DNA of 64,000 nt from Streptomyces sp. DH12. Its GTDB lineage: Bacteria > Actinomycetota > Actinomycetes > Streptomycetales > Streptomycetaceae. Numbering within the stretch: position 1 is the first letter of the stretch; every line of letters begins with the position of its first letter. Location: contig NZ_JAHWGT010000003.1 in assembly GCF_020873895.1 (NCBI RefSeq), positions 62,001-126,000 on the forward strand. The letters run 5' to 3'. Below, one piece after another: positions 26,408 through 35,050 of this stretch. The position numbers were made by a program, and so were the translations under genes. The notes below the pieces were generated by a model. The model saw only the letters and a program-made list of their open reading frames with translations. It was not told the DNA's origin and searched no databases.

Positions 26408-27241
26408 ATGATCGACGACGACCTGCTGGACGACACCGCGTTCCTGTCCGCCGCCGGTGAGGCGGTCCTCGCCGCCGCGGCCGAGGAGGTGACGCCTCGC
26501 TGGCGGCGGCTCGCCGCGCACGAGGTGGACGAGAAGGCCGGCCCGCACGACCTGGTGACGGTCGCGGACCGGGCCGCCGAACTCCGGCTGACGGAGTCCC
26601 TGACGGCGCTGCTGCCCGGCTCCGTGGTGGTCGGCGAGGAGGGCGTCCACGCCGACCCGGGCCGGTACGACGCCGTGCGCGGCGACGCCCCGGTGTGGAT
26701 CGTCGACCCGGTCGACGGCACCCGCCAGTTCGTCCGGGGCGAGCCCGGCTTCTGCACCCTCGTCGCCCTCGCCCGGCACGGGCGGCTGCTGGCGTCCTGG
26801 ACGCACGCGCCGGCGCTCGGCGAGACGGCGGTGGCGGTGCGCGGCCGCGGCGCCCGGCTGAACGGCGCGGAGCTGCGGGCGGGTTCGCCCGCGCCCGGGG
26901 CGCCCCTGCGCGTGTCCACGGCCCACCCCGACTACGCCACGCCCGCGCAGGCGCGCGCCATCGCCGGCCTGCGCGTGGCGGGTGTGGAGCCCCGGCCCTG
27001 CGGATCGGCGGGCCTCGCGTACCTGTCGGTGGCGCGCGGCGACTGCGACGCCGTCGCGTTCACCTGGGAGTACGCCTGGGACCACGCGGCGGGGCTGCTC
27101 CTGGTCGAGGAGGCCGGCGGGGCCCATGTCACGGTCGGCGACGCCCCGTTCCGGGTCACGGGCGGCAACACGCTGCCGTTCACGTGTGCCCGGGACGCGG
27201 CGACGGCGGCACGGGTCAGGTCCCTCCTGCGCCCGCAGTGA
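26408..27241 (+). CDS. Inositol monophosphatase family phosphatase
   Basis: A 277-residue Mg-dependent sugar-phosphate phosphatase. Metal-binding motifs are in order: [22 protein letters not shown] and the C-terminal [19 protein letters not shown]. The substrate could be inositol phosphate, histidinol phosphate or another sugar phosphate. Start at 26408 follows TGTGAT by six bases, no ribosome site: likely leaderless. Divergent from the 1542-residue gene, with a 218-bp shared upstream region. Confidence 0.9.
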   Translation: MIDDDLLDDTAFLSAAGEAVLAAAAEEVTPRWRRLAAHEVDEKAGPHDLVTVADRAAELRLTESLTALLPGSVVVGEEGVHADPGRYDAVRGDAPVWIVDPVDGTRQFVRGEPGFCTLVALARHGRLLASWTHAPALGETAVAVRGRGARLNGAELRAGSPAPGAPLRVSTAHPDYATPAQARAIAGLRVAGVEPRPCGSAGLAYLSVARGDCDAVAFTWEYAWDHAAGLLLVEEAGGAHVTVGDAPFRVTGGNTLPFTCARDAATAARVRSLLRPQ

Positions 27242-27267
27242 CCGCGGTGGGCCACCGCGCCCGGTGA

Positions 27268-27347
27268 GCGGCCCTCCACGGGAAGCGGCCCTCCTCGCGG
27301 GGCGCGGCCCTCCGCAGCGAGCGGGCCTGCGCGCCGAGCGGCCCTCC
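27268..27347. repeat. Five copies of GCGGCCCTCC at 17-19 bp spacing
   Basis: GCGGCCCTCC occurs at 27268, 27285, 27304 and 27338, with a degenerate copy at 27321. Spacing is 17, 19, 17 and 17 bp. The array lies between the phosphatase gene and the FAD enzyme gene, just upstream of the latter's likely promoter. An 8-bp hairpin (27243-27259) right after the phosphatase stop may be its terminator. Confidence 0.6.
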
Positions 27348-27398
27348 GCGGTGCCTATCCTGACTGTTCAGGCCGCCGGCAGACGAAGGAGTGCGAAC

Positions 27399-28820
27399 GT
27401 GCCGTCGATGCTCGATGCCGTCGTCGTGGGGGCGGGCCCCAACGGGCTGACCGCCGCGGCCGAACTGGCCCGCCGCGGCTTCTCCGTAGCCGTGTTCGAG
27501 GCGAAGGACACCATCGGCGGCGGAGCGCGCACCCAGGAGCTGACCCTGCCCGGCTTCCGGCACGACCCGTGCTCCGCGGTCCACCCGCTGGGCATCGGTT
27601 CGCCCGCCTTCCGCGCCATGCCGCTGGACCGCCACGGGTTGGAGTGGCTCCACGCGCCGCTCCCCATGGCGCACCCCTTCGACGACGGCACGGCCGCCGT
27701 GCTGTCCCGGTCCGTCGCGGAGACGGCCGCGTCGTTCGGGCCGCGCGACGCCGGGGCCTACCGGCGCCTGGTCGCGCCGTTCGCGGGCCGGTGGGACGCG
27801 CTCGCCCGGGACTTCATGTCCCTGCCCCTGACCGCCCTGCCCCGCGACCCGGTCACCCTCGCCCGCTTCGGCCTGGCCGGCCTGCCCCCGTCGACGTGGC
27901 TGATGCGCCGCTTCCGCGACGACCGGGCCCGCGCCCTCTTCGCGGGTCTCGTCGCGCATGTCATCGCACCCCTCGACGGGCCGGCGACCGGGGCGATCGG
28001 CCTCGTCTTCGCCCTCGCCGCGCACGCCAACGGCTGGCCGCTGCCGCGCGGCGGCTCCCAGGCGATCTCCGACGCCCTGGCCGGCCTCGTGCGGGAGCAC
28101 GGCGGCGCGATCCACACGGAGTACGAGGTCAAGCGGCTGGACGACCTGCCGCCGGCCCGCGCCTACGTCTTCGACACCTCCCCCACGGCCCTCGCCCGCA
28201 TCGCCGGACTGGGCGGCCACTACGACGGCTACCGCTACGGCGCCTCCGTCTTCAAGATCGACTACGCGCTGGACGGCCCCGTCCCCTGGACCGCCGAGGA
28301 GCCCCGCCGGGCCGGCACCGTCCAGATCGGGCCCGGCAGCCGCGACATCGCCTCCGCCCTGCGCGGCGTCTCCCGCGGCACGGCCCCCGAGGCGCCCTTC
28401 CTGATCACCGCCCAGCCGAGCGTGGCCGACCCGGGCCGCGCCCCGGCCGGCAAGCACGTCTTCTGGGCGTACGGACACGTCCCCAACGGCTGGCGGGGAG
28501 ACCTCACGGACGCGATCGAGCGGCAGATCGAACGCTTCGCGCCGGGCTTCCGCGACCTGGTGCTCGCCCGCGCCACCGCCGGCCCGCCGCAACTGGCCGC
28601 GCACAACGCCAACTACGTCGGCGGCGACATCGCCTGCGGCGCCGCCACCGGCCTGCAACTCCTGCTGCGCCCGCGGCTGACGGCGTTCCCGTACAACACG
28701 CCGCACCCCGCGGTGTTCCTCTGCTCGTCCGCCACCCCGCCGGGCCCCGGCGTCCACGGCATGTCCGGCCACAACGCCGCCAAGGCGGTCTGGCGGCACC
28801 TGCGGCGCGCGCCCCGCTGA
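27399..28820 (+). CDS. FAD-dependent oxidoreductase (phytoene desaturase / CrtI-like)
   Basis: A 473-residue flavoprotein of the CrtI/CrtO-like amine-oxidoreductase group. The N-terminus has the dinucleotide-binding [36 protein letters not shown] follows, as in the actinobacterial NAD(P)/FAD family, and the C-terminus ends [16 protein letters not shown]. The GTG at 27399 is chosen because AAGGAG lies seven bases before it; the ATG nine bases on is in frame but too far from that site. No carotenoid genes are nearby, so a carotenoid role is not supported and the substrate is unknown. Confidence 0.87.
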   Translation: MPSMLDAVVVGAGPNGLTAAAELARRGFSVAVFEAKDTIGGGARTQELTLPGFRHDPCSAVHPLGIGSPAFRAMPLDRHGLEWLHAPLPMAHPFDDGTAAVLSRSVAETAASFGPRDAGAYRRLVAPFAGRWDALARDFMSLPLTALPRDPVTLARFGLAGLPPSTWLMRRFRDDRARALFAGLVAHVIAPLDGPATGAIGLVFALAAHANGWPLPRGGSQAISDALAGLVREHGGAIHTEYEVKRLDDLPPARAYVFDTSPTALARIAGLGGHYDGYRYGASVFKIDYALDGPVPWTAEEPRRAGTVQIGPGSRDIASALRGVSRGTAPEAPFLITAQPSVADPGRAPAGKHVFWAYGHVPNGWRGDLTDAIERQIERFAPGFRDLVLARATAGPPQLAAHNANYVGGDIACGAATGLQLLLRPRLTAFPYNTPHPAVFLCSSATPPGPGVHGMSGHNAAKAVWRHLRRAPR

Positions 28821-28848
28821 GGACGGGGGCGGGTGACAGGATGAGGCC

Positions 28849-29364
28849 ATGACCGCACCGTCCCTGTCCCTCGTCCTCGGCGACATCACCCGCCAGAGCG
28901 TCGACGCCGTCGTCAACGCGGCCAACTCCTCGCTGCTGGGTGGCGGGGGAGTCGACGGCGCGATCCACCGGGCGGGCGGCCCGGAGATCCTCGCCGAGTG
29001 CCGCCGGCTGCGCGCCTCGCGGTACGGCCGGGGCCTCGCCACCGGTCAGGCGGTGGCCACCACCGCCGGACGGCTCCCGGCCCGCTGGGTCATCCACACC
29101 GTCGGACCGGTCTTCTCCGCCGAGGAGGACCGCTCCTCCCTCCTCGCCTCCTGCTACCGGGAGTCGCTGCGCGTCGCGGACGCGCTGGGCGCCCGCACGG
29201 TGGCGTTCCCCGCCGTCTCCACCGGCGTCTACGGCTGGCCGATGGACGACGCGGCCCGCATCGCCGTGGCGGCGGTGCGGGCCGCGAGGACCGCCGTGGA
29301 GGAGGTCGTCCTCGTCCTCCACGACGAAGCGGCGTACGAGGTGTTCGCCGCGCGGGTGCGCTGA
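28849..29364 (+). CDS. Macrodomain protein (O-acetyl-ADP-ribose deacetylase type)
   Basis: A 171-residue single macrodomain. [20 protein letters not shown] then [16 protein letters not shown] form the ADP-ribose pocket; VIHTVGPVF and [12 protein letters not shown] complete it, as in YmdB/MacroD-type enzymes that hydrolyse O-acetyl-ADP-ribose or remove ADP-ribose from proteins. Sirtuins make O-acetyl-ADP-ribose; one is encoded about 6 kb away but is not linked as an operon. CAGGAT ends six bases before the ATG: probably leaderless. Confidence 0.92.
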   Translation: MTAPSLSLVLGDITRQSVDAVVNAANSSLLGGGGVDGAIHRAGGPEILAECRRLRASRYGRGLATGQAVATTAGRLPARWVIHTVGPVFSAEEDRSSLLASCYRESLRVADALGARTVAFPAVSTGVYGWPMDDAARIAVAAVRAARTAVEEVVLVLHDEAAYEVFAARVR

Positions 29365-29497
29365 CCGCGCCACCGCCCCCCCCGGGAGCCGCCGGCCCGA
29401 CCGCCGCCGGCCCGACGACCCCCGGCGGTACGAGCCCGGCGTGGGACGAGCCCGGTGGGCGCGCGGTCGGGGCGGGGGGCGGCCGCCGTGCGGGTGC

Positions 29498-29526
29498 CCG
29501 GCGTGCGGGGTGTGCCCGCACGCCGG
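29498..29526. terminator. Hairpin terminator between convergent genes
   Basis: A perfect 12-bp stem (29498-29509 with 29515-29526) and 5-nt loop lie between the macrodomain gene and the leftward protease-like/lectin gene. No poly-T tract. Confidence 0.7.
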
Positions 29527-29535
29527 CGTGCCGGG

Positions 29536-31017
29536 TCAGAGCGTGGTGTGGGTGGCCCACAGGGCCTTGCCGTCGGGACCGTACATGACGAGGTTGGCGT
29601 CGTCCTGGAGCAGCAGGTGGGAGCCGGCGACGAAGGTGCCGGTGTTCCACAGCGCCCCGCCCTGGGTCGGGCCGCCGTCCTTCGCGTACAGGACGAAGTT
29701 GCCGTCGGTCTGCATCGTGGCGTAGGCGCCGGGGTGGTACTCGCCGACCGTCCACAGCTGCTTGCCGGTGGCGCGGTCGCGCAGGGAGAGCCGTCCCTGC
29801 GCGTCCATGGCCAGGACGGCGCGGGCGCTCTGCGCCCAGGCGCCCGGCATGAGCCGCTTGCCCTCCGTGACCTTGCTGTCGCGCATCCAGGTGTCCGTGT
29901 GCCACAGGGCCGCGCCGGCGCCGCCGGTGGTGGAGGGCCCGTACACGACGAGGTTGCCGTCGCTCTGCAGGGAGGCGTACGCGCCCTCGTTGCCGTGCGT
30001 GCGGGTGCTCCACAGGGCGCCGCCGGTGCTGGGGCCGCCGTCCTTGCCGTAGACGACGAGGTTGCCGTCGGTCTGCATCACGGCGTACGCGCCGGGGTTG
30101 CCGTGTGTGCGGCTTCCCCACAGGGCGGCGCCGGTGTTGTGGTAGGCGACCAGGTTGCCGTCGGTCTGCATGACGACCTTGACGTGGTTGGACGCCAGCA
30201 TCTGCCCCGGCAGCAGCTTCTGACCGGGCGTCAGCAGAACGGGGCGGTTCGTCGTGGCGGACACCCACATGCCCAGGCCGTCCGTACGGGTCTCGAAGGC
30301 GCCCGTGCGCGTGGCGGTGCTGCCGAAGCAACCGCCCTGCCAGGAGCGGCTCGTCACGCCGGCGAGGGTGGGCACGCCGTTCTCGGTGCGCAGCGCGGGA
30401 CCGCCGGTGTCGCCCTGGCAGACGGACGCGTCGGCGGGCGACTTGGCGGCGATCTCGAGCTCGGTGGCGGTGGTGGCGCCGATGGTGAAGACGGCGGAGT
30501 GGAGCCGGTCGGGGACCCAGGTGGTCTTCGTGCGGCCGAAGCCGGCGACCGTCAGCTCATCGCCCGCCGTGGGACCCTGCACGCTCACCTTGACCGGGGT
30601 GATCCCGGTGGCGGGCCGGTCCAGACGGGCCATGACGAGGTCGCGGCCGGGGCGCGGCACCAGTTCGACGATGTTCGCGGTGTGCCCGCCGGCGGCGTTC
30701 AGGTCGGTCCTGCCCACGGTGACCGTGGTCTTGACGGCCGGCGCGCCGGTGGGGATGTCGATGCTCTGGGCGGGGTTCGGGGCGAAGCAGCTCTTCGCGG
30801 TGAGCACCCAGCGCGCGTCGACCAGGGCGCCGGAGCAGGCCCGCGTGTGCGGCTCGTCGCCGATGACGAGGCGGGCGGCGAACGCGTACTGGCCGGCCGG
30901 GACCGGCTGGCCCACGGCGGCCTGCGCCGCGCCGGGCGCGAGGAGGGTGGCGCCGAGGGCGGCGCAGGCGGCGAGGACGCCGCCCGGCCGGAGGGCGCGG
31001 GGACGGATACGGGACAT
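29536..31017 (-). CDS. Secreted trypsin-like pseudoprotease with bulb-type lectin repeats
   Basis: A 493-residue exported protein. Residues 1-34 form a signal peptide (APGAAQA end). Residues 35-250 have the trypsin (S1) fold, but the catalytic triad is not standard: VLTAKSC (73-77) has S76 where TAAHC has His, D126 (GRDLVMARL) is retained, and the serine motif reads GDTGGP with T204. It is therefore probably not a normal serine protease. Residues 262-493 hold five copies of the QxDxNxVxY mannose-lectin motif (MQTDGNLVAY and relatives), a B-lectin domain. It may bind a glycan or protein outside the cell. Ribosome site GAGGAAG before ATG 31017. Confidence 0.88.
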   Translation of the reverse strand: MSRIRPRALRPGGVLAACAALGATLLAPGAAQAAVGQPVPAGQYAFAARLVIGDEPHTRACSGALVDARWVLTAKSCFAPNPAQSIDIPTGAPAVKTTVTVGRTDLNAAGGHTANIVELVPRPGRDLVMARLDRPATGITPVKVSVQGPTAGDELTVAGFGRTKTTWVPDRLHSAVFTIGATTATELEIAAKSPADASVCQGDTGGPALRTENGVPTLAGVTSRSWQGGCFGSTATRTGAFETRTDGLGMWVSATTNRPVLLTPGQKLLPGQMLASNHVKVVMQTDGNLVAYHNTGAALWGSRTHGNPGAYAVMQTDGNLVVYGKDGGPSTGGALWSTRTHGNEGAYASLQSDGNLVVYGPSTTGGAGAALWHTDTWMRDSKVTEGKRLMPGAWAQSARAVLAMDAQGRLSLRDRATGKQLWTVGEYHPGAYATMQTDGNFVLYAKDGGPTQGGALWNTGTFVAGSHLLLQDDANLVMYGPDGKALWATHTTL

Positions 31018-31425
31018 GGTCTTCCTCGGGGAACGGGTGCCGGCGTGGCCGGCGTCAGCGGCTGGGACGAGAACGGACGGGCCGGTCCTCACGGGATCGG
31101 CGCGGGACCGGCTCGGGCCGGCACGCGCTCGCGCGCGGCGGGAGGACCCGCTGCGGCGGCCGGGTGCCGGACCGGGCGGGGGAGCGGGTCAGAAGTACGC
31201 GTCCGAGGGCCGCGCGGAGCGGTCCGCGCTGCACGCGGAGCCGTCTGAGGACGGCGCGGATCGGCGCGGACACCGCGCAGAACGGATCATGAGATGCGTC
31301 AACTCCCCCCGGACACGACGCGCCGGTCCCCCCGGGCCGGCCGACGATCATTCTTGTCGTCCGCATCCGCTCGCGCAACCGTTCGGGAGGAACGCCGCCC
31401 GAACGTGTGGTGTACGCGCCGCGGG
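31018..31425. other. 408-bp intergenic region, no gene seen
   Basis: Lies upstream of the leftward pseudoprotease gene and downstream of the leftward TetR gene. A hairpin with 7-bp arms (31381-31387 and 31398-31404) may end the TetR transcript. The rest should hold the promoter of the secreted protein; I recognise no specific site. Confidence 0.4.
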
Positions 31426-32058
31426 TCAGCCGGGCGCGGGCGGCAGCAGTCGTGACACCAGATCGTGCCAGCCGGCCTCCAACCGCTCCAGCGACATGCC
31501 GCGCCGGGTGAGGAGGTGCTGCACGAGGCTCGTGTCGAGACTGCCGAGGAGGGTGTGCGCGGCCGGCTCCACGTCGGCGTCCGTACCGGACTGCCGCAGC
31601 AGCAGCGTGAGGTGGGTGAGCCGCACGACGCGGGCGGGTACGAGGTACCGGCGCTCGGGGGCGGGCTGGGCGGCCAGGTACAGGTCGAGGTGGTCCTGCT
31701 CGTGGCGGAGTACCGCGGGGCCGAACGCGTGCAGCCGCTCGCGGGGCGGGGCGCCGGGGCCGAGCGGTGCGGGGCCCGACATGAACGCGGCCTGGAGCCG
31801 CTGCTCCTGGTGGTCCAGGAGCGCGAGCAGCAGTCCGGCCCGGTCGCCGAAGCGGCGGAAGACGGTCCCCTTGCCGACGTCGGCGGCGCAGGCGACGGCG
31901 TCCATGGTCACGTTGGCCGCGCCGTGCTCGGCGGCGAGGCGGGCGGCGGCCTCCAGCAGGCGGGCGCGGTTGCGGGCGGCGTCGGCGCGCAGGGGCGGCG
32001 GCGCGTCGGCGGGGGTGAGGGACAGCTCCGTGCGTCCGTGCGGGGGCGGAGTGGTCAT
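31426..32058 (-). CDS. TetR family repressor
   Basis: A 210-residue regulator. The N-terminal HTH (LLEAAARLAAEHGAANVTMD, then AADVGKGTVFRRFGD) is typical TetR; the C-terminal ligand domain is variable. It is divergent from an FMN reductase gene, with two near-identical operators between them, so it probably represses both itself and the reductase and is released by a small molecule. Start at 32058, near the operator region. Confidence 0.92.
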   Translation of the reverse strand: MTTPPPHGRTELSLTPADAPPPLRADAARNRARLLEAAARLAAEHGAANVTMDAVACAADVGKGTVFRRFGDRAGLLLALLDHQEQRLQAAFMSGPAPLGPGAPPRERLHAFGPAVLRHEQDHLDLYLAAQPAPERRYLVPARVVRLTHLTLLLRQSGTDADVEPAAHTLLGSLDTSLVQHLLTRRGMSLERLEAGWHDLVSRLLPPAPG

Positions 32059-32088
32059 GGCAGCAGCCTAACGCCGTCGGAAGAAAGT

Positions 32089-32140
32089 GGACCGTGGTCC
32101 GGTTAACTGCTACAACTATAAACGGACCCCGGTCCGGTTA
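32089..32140. promoter_or_regulatory. Two TetR-type operators in direct repeat
   Basis: A 17-bp sequence GGACCnnGGTCCGGTTA occurs at 32089-32105 and 32124-32140, 35 bp apart; the copies differ only at the two central bases. Each contains a perfect 5-2-5 palindrome. The AT-rich segment between them (TACAACTATAAAC) may be the -10 region. Position between divergent TetR and reductase genes makes this the regulator's probable binding site. Confidence 0.7.
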
Positions 32141-32177
32141 GTCGGAAGCCATTACACCGTCCCCTCCAGGAGTCACC

Positions 32178-32741
32178 ATGTCCGCTCGTATCGTCGCCCT
32201 CGTCGGCAGCCTCCGCTCCGGCTCGCACAACCGCCAGCTCGCCGAGGCGGCCGTCGGCCTCGCCCCCGAGGGCGTCACGGTCGAGGTGTACGAGGGCCTC
32301 GCCGACGTCCCCTTCTACAACGAGGACATCGACAACGAGGCGGACCTCCCGCGGGCCGCCGCCCGCCTGCGCGCCGCCGCCGCCGACGCGGACGCGCTGC
32401 TGCTCTTCACCCCGGAGTACAACGGCACCATGCCGGCCGTCCTGAAGAACGCCATCGACTGGCTGTCCCGCCCCTACGGCGCCGGCGCGCTCCAGGGCAA
32501 GCCGGTCGCCGTGATCGGCACCGCCTTCGGCCAGTACGGCGGCGTGTGGGCGCAGACCGAGGCCCGCAAGGCCGTGGGCGTGGCCGGCGGCACGGTGGTG
32601 GAGGGTGTCGAGCTCGCCATCCCCGGCTCGGTCACCCGGTTCGCCGAGACCCACCCGTCGGAGGACGCCGAGGTCATGACCGGCCTCTCCGCGGTGCTGA
32701 CCGGACTGGTCGCCGCGACGGCCGCCGAGGCCACCGCCTGA
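32178..32741 (+). CDS. NADPH-dependent FMN reductase (flavodoxin-fold)
   Basis: A 187-residue flavoprotein. GSLRSGSHNR binds the FMN phosphate and TPEYNGTMPAVLKNAIDW is the other family motif; GTAFGQYGG follows. Homologues (chromate, quinone or azo reductases) pass electrons from NAD(P)H to FMN or xenobiotics. GGAG lies about eight bases before the ATG. The divergent TetR gene and shared operators suggest induction by an electrophile, quinone or dye-like compound, which is inference. Confidence 0.92.
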   Translation: MSARIVALVGSLRSGSHNRQLAEAAVGLAPEGVTVEVYEGLADVPFYNEDIDNEADLPRAAARLRAAAADADALLLFTPEYNGTMPAVLKNAIDWLSRPYGAGALQGKPVAVIGTAFGQYGGVWAQTEARKAVGVAGGTVVEGVELAIPGSVTRFAETHPSEDAEVMTGLSAVLTGLVAATAAEATA

Positions 32742-33024
32742 CCGTCCCGCCCCCGGCCCCGGCCGCCCGGTACCGCTCCCCGGACGGCCCCCGGCACGCC
32801 CCTCCACGGCGGCCGCCCCGCGCTCCCCGGCGCCGGACGGCCGCCGCGGCGTATCCGAGAGAGCCCCGCGCATCCCCGCGCCCCGCACCGCCCGCCGTCC
32901 TCAGCCCCGCCCCTGAACCCAGGGCCCCACCGCCCGCACGGGGGCGCGCCACGCCCCAGGCCGGGGGAGGCTCATGTCGGAAAACCGCCAGCGGTGACCC
33001 GCCCCGCTGCCCGATGCTGGGACC

Positions 33025-34500
33025 ATGCACACCGACACCGAGCGCTGCGTACGGGCGGTCCGGTCGAAGGACGCCCGCTTCGACGGCTGGTTCTTCACCG
33101 CCGTCCTCACCACCCGCATCTACTGCCGCCCCAGCTGCCCGGTCGTGCCCCCCAAGGCCCGGAACATGGTGTTCTACCCGAGCGCCGCCGCGTGCCAGCA
33201 GGCCGGGTTCCGGGCCTGCAAGCGCTGCCGGCCCGACACCAGCCCCGGCTCGCCGGAGTGGGATGTACGGGCCGACGCCGTCGCCCGGGCCATGCGCCTC
33301 ATCCGCGACGGCGTCGTCGACCGCGAGGGCGTCCCCGGGCTCGCCGCCCGGCTCGGCTACTCCACCCGCCAGATCGAGCGGCAGCTGCGCGCCGAACTGG
33401 GCGCCGGGCCACTCGCCCTCGCCCGCGCCCAGCGCGCGCAGACCGCCCGCGTCCTCATCGAGACCACGGCCATGCCCATGGCGGACGTCGCCTTCGCCGC
33501 CGGGTTCTCCTCCGTGCGCACCTTCAACGAGACGGTCCGCGAGGTGTACGCCCTCGCCCCCGGCGAACTGCGCGCCCGCGCCACCGGCCCCCGCGCCACC
33601 CCCTCGCCCACCCCCGGCGTCATCGCCCTGCGACTGCCCTACCGCACCCCCCTCGACCCCTCCAACCTCTTCGGGCACCTCGCCGCCACCGCCGTCCCCG
33701 GGGTCGAGGAGTGGCGCGACGGCGCGTACCGGCGCACCCTCGCCCTGCCGAGCGGGCCCGGCATCGTCTCCCTCGCCCCGGCCGCCGACCACATCGCCTG
33801 CCGGCTGCTCCTCACCGACCCGCGCGACCTCTCCCACGCCATCAGCCGCTGCCGCTGGCTGCTCGACCTCGACGCCGACCCCGTCGCCGTGGACGAGCAG
33901 CTGCGCGCCGACCCGCTGCTCGCCCCGCTCGTCGACGGGGCGCCCGGCCGCCGCGTGCCCCGCACCGTCGACCCCGCCGAGTTCGCCGTCCGCGCCGTCC
34001 TCGGCCAGCAGGTCTCCACGGCGGCCGCCCGCACCCACGCCGGGCGCCTGGTGACCGCGCACGGCACGCCCGTCGAGGACCCCGAGGGCGGGCTCACGCA
34101 CCTCTTCCCCGCACCGGGGGCGCTCGCCGCGCTCGACCCCGAGGCACTCGCCCTGCCGCGCGCCCGCCGCACCACGCTCACCACCCTCGTCGGCGCCCTC
34201 GCCGACGGCACTCTGCGGCTCGGCCTGGACACCGACTGGGACGAGGCCCGCGCCCGTCTCCTCGCCCTGCCCGGCCTGGGCCCCTGGACCGTCGAGGCCA
34301 TCGCCATGCGCGGCCTCGGCGACCCCGACGCCTTCCTCCCCACCGACCTCGGCGTCCGCCGGGCCGCCGCCGGCCTCGGCCTGCCGTCCACCCCCGCCGC
34401 GCTCACGGCCCGCGCCGCCGCCTGGCGCCCCTGGCGGGCCTACGCCGTCCAGTACCTCTGGGCGACCGACAGCCATCCGATCAACCACCTCCCGTCCTGA
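33025..34500 (+). CDS. Ada-AlkA fusion: methylphosphotriester sensor/regulator and 3-methyladenine DNA glycosylase
   Basis: A 491-residue protein in three parts. Residues 1-75: Ada zinc domain with C34, C38, C65 and C68 (RIYCRPSCP; RACKRC); C34 would accept the methyl from phosphotriesters. Residues 80-190: AraC-type HTH (AARLGYSTRQIERQL; AFAAGFSSVRTFNET). Residues 200-491: AlkA with the HhH-GPD motif ALPGLGPWTVEAIAMRG and catalytic Asp in FLPTDLGV. It links sensing, transcription control and glycosylase repair of alkylated bases. ogt starts 11 bases downstream, same strand. GATGCT ends six bases before the ATG. Confidence 0.93.
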   Translation: MHTDTERCVRAVRSKDARFDGWFFTAVLTTRIYCRPSCPVVPPKARNMVFYPSAAACQQAGFRACKRCRPDTSPGSPEWDVRADAVARAMRLIRDGVVDREGVPGLAARLGYSTRQIERQLRAELGAGPLALARAQRAQTARVLIETTAMPMADVAFAAGFSSVRTFNETVREVYALAPGELRARATGPRATPSPTPGVIALRLPYRTPLDPSNLFGHLAATAVPGVEEWRDGAYRRTLALPSGPGIVSLAPAADHIACRLLLTDPRDLSHAISRCRWLLDLDADPVAVDEQLRADPLLAPLVDGAPGRRVPRTVDPAEFAVRAVLGQQVSTAAARTHAGRLVTAHGTPVEDPEGGLTHLFPAPGALAALDPEALALPRARRTTLTTLVGALADGTLRLGLDTDWDEARARLLALPGLGPWTVEAIAMRGLGDPDAFLPTDLGVRRAAAGLGLPSTPAALTARAAAWRPWRAYAVQYLWATDSHPINHLPS

Positions 34501-34510
34501 GGAAGCCCGC

Positions 34511-35005
34511 ATGCACCGGCAGCACACCGTCGTCGACAGCCCCTACGGCCCGCTCACCCTCGTCGCCACCGACGGGGTCCTCAGCGGGCTGTACATGACC
34601 GACCAGCGCCACCGGCCCGCCGACGAGACCTTCGGCGACCCCGACCCGCGCCCCTTCACCGAGGCCGTCCGCCAGCTCGACGCCTACCACGCCGGCGAGC
34701 TGACCGCCTTCGACCTGCCCCTGCACCTGGCTGGCACGCCGTTCCAGCGCCGCGTCTGGGACGAGCTGCGGAGGATCCCCTACGGCGAGACCCGCACCTA
34801 CGGCGACCTCGCCCGGACCCTCGGCGCGCCGCGGGCGTCCCGCGCGGTGGGCCTCGCCAACGGCCGCAACCCCGTCGGCATCATCGTCCCCTGCCACCGG
34901 GTGATCGGCGCGAGCGGCAGCCTGACCGGCTACGGCGGCGGCCTCGACCGCAAGCGCCGACTGCTCGCCTTCGAAAGCGGCGCCCGCGCCGGCGCACTCT
35001 TCTGA
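34511..35005 (+). CDS. ogt: Methylated-DNA-[protein]-cysteine S-methyltransferase
   Basis: A 164-residue suicide repair enzyme that removes methyl or alkyl groups from O6-guanine (and O4-thymine). Active-site motif PCHRVIG with the acceptor Cys; upstream helix-turn-helix-like RRIPYGETRTYGDLA binds DNA. GAGGAAG provides its ribosome site over the end of the preceding gene. Together with the Ada-AlkA fusion it makes a two-gene adaptive-response operon. Confidence 0.95.
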   Translation: MHRQHTVVDSPYGPLTLVATDGVLSGLYMTDQRHRPADETFGDPDPRPFTEAVRQLDAYHAGELTAFDLPLHLAGTPFQRRVWDELRRIPYGETRTYGDLARTLGAPRASRAVGLANGRNPVGIIVPCHRVIGASGSLTGYGGGLDRKRRLLAFESGARAGALF

Positions 35006-35050
35006 GCCATGCTGTCCGCGCCCCGAGACGAACGCCCCCGCCCGGGGCGG

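Noticed and set aside
23004-26411. 1135-codon plus-strand frame opposite the 1542-residue gene
   Set aside because: Antisense shadow; the minus-strand frame is longer, has sensible composition and a promoter-like start.
27399-28820. Carotenoid biosynthesis cluster
   Set aside because: Only one CrtI-like flavoprotein; no crtB, crtE or cyclase nearby.
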